This document shows, in pieces, positions 57,751-64,000 of a stretch of 64,000 nucleotides of DNA. Position numbers and translations under genes: made by a program. Position 1 is the first letter of the stretch. Each line of letters opens with the position of its first letter. Source of the DNA: Erythroxylum novogranatense (taxonomy: Eukaryota > Streptophyta > Magnoliopsida > Malpighiales > Erythroxylaceae); contig CM057230.1 of the NCBI GenBank assembly GCA_029891385.1, positions 17,683,372-17,747,371 on the forward strand. The letters are read 5' to 3'. A model generated the notes under the pieces. That model was given only the letters and a program-made list of their open reading frames with translations. It made no database searches and was not told the DNA's origin.

Positions 57751-59353
57751 TCATCCCATCGCTCTGCCTCTTTCTTTTGGCCGACAAATCTTCGTCGGCC
57801 TGCCTAGCATACCTCTTTCTTCCTTTAACAGTGGACCCCCTGCTGCATTTCCACCAAAAATCATGTTAATGACCCTAACCGGTCGGTCATCTTGTTGTCC
57901 AGTGTTCCTATCGCCTCTTACCCTAGATTGTCCTCTCGCTTCGTGTTGATCGTCAGTGTTCGCATTCTGCCTCCCTCCATCATTCCTATCATTTCGTCTC
58001 CAAGGCTGTCGCCAATTGTCGGGCCGACCGGTCTTACGCTCATTATCTCGATCGGTATTTTGTCCGTGCTTCAAAAATCGACCCAGCCTTCCCCTTTTGA
58101 TAAGGAATTCGATTTCTTTTTTCAAGTGCTAGCAATCTTCCGTGTCATGAACGATGTTTTTGTAAAAACGACAATATAAATCAGGGTCCCTTTTCCCGAG
58201 GGGAGTCTTCAACTTATTGGGTTCTCGGAGGGGTTCTCCATCTACTCTCATGGCCGCCAGTACTTCCGCGTATCGCCTGTTGAGCGGGGTGAACTCTCGT
58301 CGATGTCCCTGTCGATCGGTCAGTTTTCTCCAGGTCGACTGATCCTTCTGCCGCTTGTGTGAACCATCTGCTCTGTCATTTGGCAAACGATCATCCGCCC
58401 TACGCTTGGTATTTTTCAGCACTTCTTCGAGCTGGATATATTTATCCGCCCTGTTTCTTATTTCCTGGATAGATTGGGGTTGATCGAGGGCCAATGACTT
58501 TTTGAACTCCTCATCCCTCGTGTTGCTCATAAGTGCATCCAACATGGATGAGTAGGTAAGGTCAGGGACTTCGACAGCTTCGTTGTTGAACCGAGTGATG
58601 AACTCCCGTAAACTTTCATTCCTTCCTTGTGTCAACTGCATCACTTCCAAGGCGGTCTTCTGTGGTCACTTACTTATGGCGAATTGATTGAGGAAGAGCA
58701 GCTAAAATCCTCGAAGCAAGTAATGCAACATGGGAGTAAATTATTGAACCATTACCGGGATTCTTCTTGAAAGGCAGTGCAGAATGCCTTACACTGAATG
58801 GTGTCGGGGACGCAGTGTAGGTTCATCATTGACTGGAAGTGCTGCAAATAGTCTAGAGGATCGGTCTTTCCAGTGTACTTTTTAGGTGTCGGTATTTTGG
58901 TACCAACCGCTGGGAGGCTATCCAAGATCGCCGGGGTGAAGGGAGAGCTATATTGAGCTGTTGGACGATCCAGGCGGAAACTCATTACCGCATTGATCCA
59001 ATCGTCCACGATTTTTCTAGGCCTTCAGTGGGATGACGATCATTCATCATATCAATCTGCCGTGCGAACGGTTGCGATTGTTCCTGCTGAGACTGTAAAA
59101 TCTGACGAATCAACAGATCAGCCGCTTCCTCGATCTGTTTTCGGGTGATGGAAGTATACGCAGGCGCAGGAGGATTTGCATCTAGGGGGTGCTGGAGATT
59201 CGGATGCATATTGGTCTCATCATTGTCCTCCACGGCTACGCTATGTTCTTCTTGATCTAGGTTTTGAGGTTGTAGTTGATCATTCAGGTGCGAAGACTGT
59301 GTGCGGGAATCATGGTGTGTTGGCGGCCGAGTGGCAAGTAACTGCAAACCCAT
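57751..59353 (-). pseudogene. Gypsy gag remnant
   Basis: Successive minus-strand pieces (59,353-58,985; 59,009-58,752; 58,650-58,129; 58,125-57,751) contain SPFTPAILDSLPAVG, KKYTGKTDPLDYLQHFQSMM, TQGRNESLREFITRFNNEAV and LYCRFYKNIVHDTEDC followed by KKEIEFLIKRGRLGRFLKHG. This is the gag and zinc-knuckle-like order of Tat-lineage Gypsy. Two frameshifts and at least one stop (after HDTEDC) break it. Confidence 0.85.
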
Positions 59354-59459
59354 CCGTTGTAGCGCCAGTGCCTATATCAGGGTTGGCCGCTGCTGCCTGA
59401 TTGATCTGCGTATTTCTGAACGTGGTGCCCTGCTGTCGGGCCCCACGGTGGGTGCCAAT

Positions 59460-59878
59460 TGGTTCAACCTGATTCTGGCGAGGCTGCATGTTGCCGTTTG
59501 GATCCATGAACTCGACTGTCTCTAACAAGAGTTCCTACAAAACAACACAAGGCACGCCGGGGGTTGGAATCCGGCAAACCCCTCTGACGCTCAAGTCAGT
59601 CTTTTGTGAGCATTTTGGTTGCTGTAAAGCAGAAAAAGTCAGGGTTCTAATCTCGTACCTGAATCATGGCAACGTCGTACCCTATATATGAAACAGATGC
59701 TAGGTTTAGGTCTTTATGTATGCATGGGAGACTTCCACCTGCAAGTGGGCCGTGGATGCATGGACTAGGGCCTGGGCCTAGCATAATCGATAGGAACTAG
59801 GTCAGTCCTTGCGGGGTGGACCGATCGGTTCATGAGTTGTTTTGAGTGAGTTTAGACCTAGCACGACCAACCCAACCA
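59460..59878 (-). repeat. Gypsy 5' LTR (419 bp)
   Basis: On the plus strand it starts TGGTTCAACC and ends CAACCCAACCA, so both ends carry the short inverted repeat TGGTT/AACCA. The inner side abuts the primer-binding-like sequence at 59,442-59,459. The outer side abuts the dispersed repeat (copy 2) at 59,879. The other LTR is missing from the window. Confidence 0.8.
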
Positions 59879-60396
59879 GTATACAACTCACTTCAATACT
59901 TATATCTTCGTTTGCAAACTCAAAAGAGCTTTACAATCCACATAAAATGCCATAAACAATGGTAGACAAGCACTTCGTAGTAAGGTTCTAGTGGGCAATT
60001 ATTAACACCAATACTATAGTTGCAAGTACGATGGGATTAAGTATAATGTTGGTCATAGTCTTTGGTTTCTTGAAACTTGCCACTTTCTTAAGTTTCAGTG
60101 GAAGTCTAATGATGTTTCTAACACTAGCCCACCGAGGCGTAATTTCGGTGCTTGATGGTAAAAGATGAGTGATGATCGTTGAGTGAGACATATAGCACTT
60201 AAGTTTATGTTAATTCAAGGACACATAATGTCTATAATTTGGAATTAAAGTTTGTTGGATTTGTTTAGATTATTATGTTATTTAATTTCAAATATTATGT
60301 TTAAATTTCAATTGCTTATAATTGGATGCTAATTAATTATAATATTATGAGTAAATTGAAGACCATTGCTATAGAATATATTGAAATCACTTAAAG
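59879..60396 (+). repeat. Dispersed repeat, copy 2 of 2 (518 bp)
   Basis: Near-identical in the same orientation to 37,668-38,193. It is cut on its left by the Gypsy LTR and continues on its right into sequence not shared with copy 1. Confidence 0.9.
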
Positions 60397-60723
60397 GTAG
60401 TATGTTTATTTTACCGTTCTTGAGCATGAATATATGTAATGCATGTACATAAGTAGTAGTGTTTAGATATTCACATGTAGTAAATATTTATTGTCAGTGT
60501 ATGCTTAGTTGTAGAATTTTGTATAAATTTAACGTCTTTATATATATTACGTATTGTATGGTCTGTTAATGGAGTGCCTAAAGGTGAACATTAATATAAA
60601 ATTTCTGAATTAAATTACATTTCTATAGGAACATGATGAATGTAAATGACATTTATACAGGAAGGTTAAGGAATGTCCCAAATGAAATATTTGTCTATAT
60701 GGGCAATGAAATGAGAAATTCAG
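60397..60723. other. Unrecognised AT-rich sequence
   Basis: This lies between the dispersed repeat and the Copia LTR. No coding signal and no further repeat ends were seen. Confidence 0.4.
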
Positions 60724-62149
60724 TGGAAGCTATGAGCAGATTTTGTATAGGAAGATAATGGACAGATTTAGCTTTCTGTCATTGTAGAAGAAAACAGAGT
60801 AATGAATAGAACAATAGGTTGAGAAAAGTGTTCTTCTCTCATTTTGTAAAGGAATACGAAGATTTAATATATACAAAGCAAGCACGAGGTTCCTGTGCTT
60901 GGCTAAGAAAAGAAAAACAAAAAACATTTGATATTTACACCTCATCATGAGAACCATCTAGAATATGTACACCTAACAATGAAGAATAGCAATCGTAACT
61001 ACCATATGAGAAAACGACAAAAAAGACTGATGTTTAACAAATATACGAAGGCTTCATATTTCAACATCCCCTCCTCAAGTTAAGGCCTGGTAACAATCAC
61101 AAAGGCCTAACTTGGAGATTAGCTTGTTGAACAACGGAGCACTAAGAATCTTCGTGAAAGAGTCTGCTAGTTGTTGAGAGGATGAAATCTTTTTGGGCGA
61201 AATGAAGCCTACCTTAAACTGTTCCCTCACAATGTGATAGTCTATATCCAGATGCTTTGTTCTTTCATGGAAAACTGGATTGGTTGTGATGTGCAACGCA
61301 GCCTGATTGTCACAGTGAAGAGGTATAGGAATGGATTATGGGATTTAGAAATCTCGTAGGATATATGAGATCCATTGCAATTCACATCCTGTCGATGCCA
61401 TGGACCTGTACTCTGCTTCAGCTGAGGACTTTGACACCGTTGTTTGCTTCTTTGTTTTCCAGCTAACAAGTGAATTTCCTAAAAAAATGCAGTACCCAGT
61501 TAATGACTTCCTGCTATCAATACAAGAGCCCCAATCTGCATCACAAAAAGCCTCTAATTTCAATGAATTGTTTGTTGGAAAATACAGTCCTAAGGAGGGA
61601 CTGTTCTTGAGGTATCGCAAAACATGCTGAGCATTTTTCAAATGAAGTTGTCTAGGATCATTTACATATTGGCTAAGTTGCTATGTAGCATGAGCCAAAT
61701 CAGGTCTTGTGTATCCCAAATAGAGTAACTGTCCCACTAACTATCGGTATGAATAAGGATCTGCTAATTTTGGACCATCATCAATGCTCATCTTGTGTCC
61801 TTTCATTAACGGTGTAGCAGTAGGCTTGCTTCCCATCAGCCCTGCATCTTGAATCAAATCTAAAGCATATTTCCTTTGGTTGACATAAATACCATCCTTT
61901 GATCTTGTGATTTCTAAGCCAAGGAAATATTTTGCATGGTGAAGATCCTTGACAGTGAACTTATCATTTAAAAAAAAACTTCACTGCTGCAATCTCCTCT
62001 TCGGAATTCCCTGTAATCAGCACATCATCGACATATACTAGCAAAGCTAGAAATTTATTGGACTTAGAGAGAAGAAAAAGGCAATGATCATGGTATGACT
62101 GTTTAAAACCATATTCCTACAATTTTGACGTCATTTCTGTGTTCCATTG
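60724..62149 (-). mobile_element. Truncated Copia retrotransposon with 3' LTR
   Basis: Minus strand: the 3' part of pol, a polypurine tract (GAGGAGGGGA, 61,067-61,076), then a LTR 61,066-60,724 that begins TGTTGAAATATG and probably ends at GCTTCCA near 60,724. The 5' half is missing; at 62,150 a different LTR begins. The lower LTR end is inferred from Copia LTR habit, since no second LTR is available for comparison. Confidence 0.75.
61075..62149 (-). pseudogene. Copia pol 3' part (RT palm and RNase H)
   Basis: The translation contains LLVYVDDVLITGN with the YVDD catalytic pair, KDLHHAKYFLGLEI, a GQLLYL stretch, then RNase H (FCDADWGSCIDSRKSLTGYC and SKSSAEAEYRSMAS). It ends with [14 protein letters not shown] and the ADSFTK motif before the stop at 61,075. 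Stops near 61,670-61,740 and around 61,345 plus a frame shift in the RNase H tail make it inactive. Similarity ends at 62,149. Confidence 0.9.
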
Positions 62150-64000
62150 TGTAACATCCCACCCCCTACTGGAAGGGTAAAATAGGAAATTTGCCTTAGG
62201 ATGTGATTGATAGGGAACAATTAGTACTGTTCATGCATAATAGGATTGATACACAGTATCAATTGTGCACAGGAACTTACTGTACATGCATACATGATAT
62301 TCTTGGTTTGCGTGCCTAAGACAATTTTATTAGAATTAACATGATTAATGGGTTTGAAAAATTATTCTGAGTGCGCTATTGAGTGTTTTATATTTTAAGA
62401 AATTTTAAGGAATTTTTTGGAATTTTTCGGAGAAAATTCCCGGACCGGAAAAAAATTGCCAAGTGGCGAACCGGTCGATTTTCGGTAGCGAAAATTGCTA
62501 CCCAATGGCATTGTCATGTTGGGTATATTATTTTGGAATTGAAATTAGGGTCATTGGACTAGAATGAGTCAAATTGCAGTAGGATTTCTAAATCCTATCC
62601 ATCATTTTGTTTTATTTCTATTTTGTCTTTTTCCCATTTTTTTTGACAAGTGTCTTGAGGACACCTCATCAACACCTTAAGCCTTGTGTGATTCTCGGTG
62701 TTTCTAGTAAAATGAGTAAAAAAATGACTTAAAAGGCTTGGTTTCATCCACTCATCCGAAAATGCTTCACTTCTCTCCATCTCCATTGATTTCTTCTCCT
62801 TCTTTAAGTTACTCTCCTTCTACTTAAGAGCTCTTCTTCTTCTTGCAACCAAGTTGTTGTCTTGCCATGGAGAACTTACACTTGCATGGGGTTAGAAGAG
62901 GTTGTTAGAGAGAATAGCAAAGAAAGAAGTGAAGAGAATTGAAGAGTGGAAGCTTGAATAGGTAAGTGTATGGTTTAAGTTTTCCTTATGCTTTGAGTAT
63001 GCATTTAATGAATCATAGTAATTAGTTGCATTGATTGGAAGTTATTATTCATTATATATGATGTATAATGCATGGAGGTCATGAAACCTATGGTTTAAAT
63101 TGTTGAGTATAAGACTAAGTTGAAGTATGACTTGAAAGTTGTATGATTGAATTGTGTTTTAGCTTGTTTTGGATTGAATATTGATGTTATTTCTTGCATG
63201 GAAATGATTGTGTATGGTGCTGCCAAATTGAGGTAGTTATTCCTAGTGAATGTAGGCATGATATAGGGACTGATTTTGTGTCCAATTGAGATGCTTATGG
63301 TAGTAGAATTTGAATTGGCATGATAGGAAGTGTAAGTTGAAGATGAAGGCTGGAAAATGGATTTTGACTTACTATACTGTTTTGAGCATAACTCATTGTG
63401 TGGTTATGCAATTGAGGCAAGGTTTGTTCCCACTGAAACTTTGGTTTGTTGGCTACATTTTTGTGTGAAATAGGTGTTGTCCAATTTTAACTTTAAGAGG
63501 TTGAAATTTGGCTTGGAAAATTACTGTTGGAAATGATGTGAACAGTATTCGGATTGATAACCTATGAGTTTTGCAAATTTTTCTAAATTAATTGAGAAGG
63601 AATTAGAACAAGTGGATTAAAGGACAATTGAAGCCTATTAAGTTAGCTTTCCAATGCCACTGATTTTGCAATTTTTCGATATGTACGGTTGGAGTTATGA
63701 ACTGTTAACTATTGACTGATTTTGTGCATTGAGTTAAACCTAGTTGAAATGACAGATTTGATGCACATTTTGATTAGTAGCAATTTTAAGAATTTTTGTG
63801 AATTGAATTGGCTTGAGTGGTCTACTGGAGAGTTGTAGAGGACACATTTATCTTGAAAATGGTATCTGGAATGTAATTTTTGGAGATCAGATGTGGGAGT
63901 TATGGATTTTCAAAATCTGAACCTGCATTAGGATGTTAATTCCTGATCAGGTCAGAAACTTGTATAACGGATTTGAAATTGTTAGAGGTTGAATTGGAAT
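62150..64000. mobile_element. LTR (probable Gypsy) running off the window
   Basis: It starts TGTAACATCCCACCCCC, a common beginning of long plant Gypsy LTRs, exactly where the Copia sequence stops. The following 1.85 kb is noncoding, with a CTTCTTCTTCTT-type pyrimidine patch (62,780-62,860) and a downstream GGTAAGTG, as seen in such LTRs around the transcription start. The opposite end, primer site and coding part would lie beyond 64,000, so family and length remain open. Confidence 0.5.

Larger units (their letters stand above)
56899..59878 (-). mobile_element. Truncated Gypsy LTR retrotransposon (Tat-like): 5' LTR, gag, protease, start of RT
   Basis: On the minus strand the order is LTR (59,878-59,460), a primer-binding-type ATTGGCACCCACCGTGG directly after it, gag (59,353-57,751), aspartic protease (57,680 on), and the first ~35 residues of the reverse-transcriptase domain (KPVRQKKRWQSKERQEAIEK near 56,990-56,940). 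Similarity ends at about 56,910, next to the CACTA target site. RT, RNase H, integrase and the 3' LTR are absent. Stops inside gag show it is inactive. Confidence 0.85.

Noticed and set aside
57892..58179. Plus-strand open frames across the Gypsy gag region
   Set aside because: These are shadows of the minus-strand gag, whose motifs are clear.
37668..60396. The two 0.5-kb repeats as LTRs of one giant 22-kb retrotransposon
   Set aside because: The repeats lack TG...CA ends, primer-binding and polypurine sites next to them, and the enclosed DNA is a mosaic of other elements and gene fragments on both strands.

Overview
The window is nuclear DNA from a flowering plant, almost certainly a eudicot. 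The evidence is: AT-rich intergenic sequence, GT-AG introns, plant-specific gene families (PP6-type phosphatase FyPP, plant oligopeptidase B, a DUF6817/TPR protein, an extracellular LRR protein, a plant HMGB7-type protein, a UGT78-like glycosyltransferase fragment), and typical plant transposons (CACTA, hAT, Tat-like Gypsy, Copia, TRIM, SINE, MITEs). I cannot name the species from the sequence.

Layout. 1-5.4 kb is transposon debris: a LINE RNase H remnant and a decayed hAT transposon. 5.8-19.2 kb holds two complete genes on the plus strand: the ten-exon PP6 catalytic subunit (303 aa) and the eleven-exon oligopeptidase B (758 aa), which carries a TRIM retroelement in intron 5. A non-autonomous hAT element with a perfect 8-bp target duplication follows at 19.4-20.5 kb. 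22.8-24.1 kb is an intact single-exon DUF6817/TPR gene, and 25.5-26.5 kb is a decayed second copy of it. 26.7-32.3 kb is AT-rich spacer with a hAT MITE, a SINE and a short retroposon-like insertion. 32.6-36.2 kb is a convergent pair: a secreted LRR protein (plus) and HMGB7-like (minus).

From 36.2 kb to the end no intact host gene is visible. There is a UGT78-like pseudogene beside a hairpin-forming inverted repeat, then a 15-kb CACTA element (41,910-56,895, TSD ATA) with TNP2 and Transposase_24 remnants and palindromic GACGT subterminal arrays. Next come a truncated Gypsy element with one LTR, a truncated Copia element, and the start of another LTR that runs off the window. A 0.5-kb repeat occurs at both 37.7-38.2 kb and 59.9-60.4 kb and brackets this transposon block.

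Functionally the five intact genes are unrelated housekeeping or regulatory genes: phosphatase signalling, peptide turnover, an unknown DUF6817 role, cell-wall or apoplastic LRR, and chromatin. From memory, FyPP1 and an oligopeptidase gene are neighbours in Arabidopsis, and so are an LRR gene and an HMGB gene, so two pairs here may be conserved microsynteny. I found no obviously new biological system. The most unusual items are the layered transposon structures, the inverted repeat, and the duplicated DUF6817 locus.
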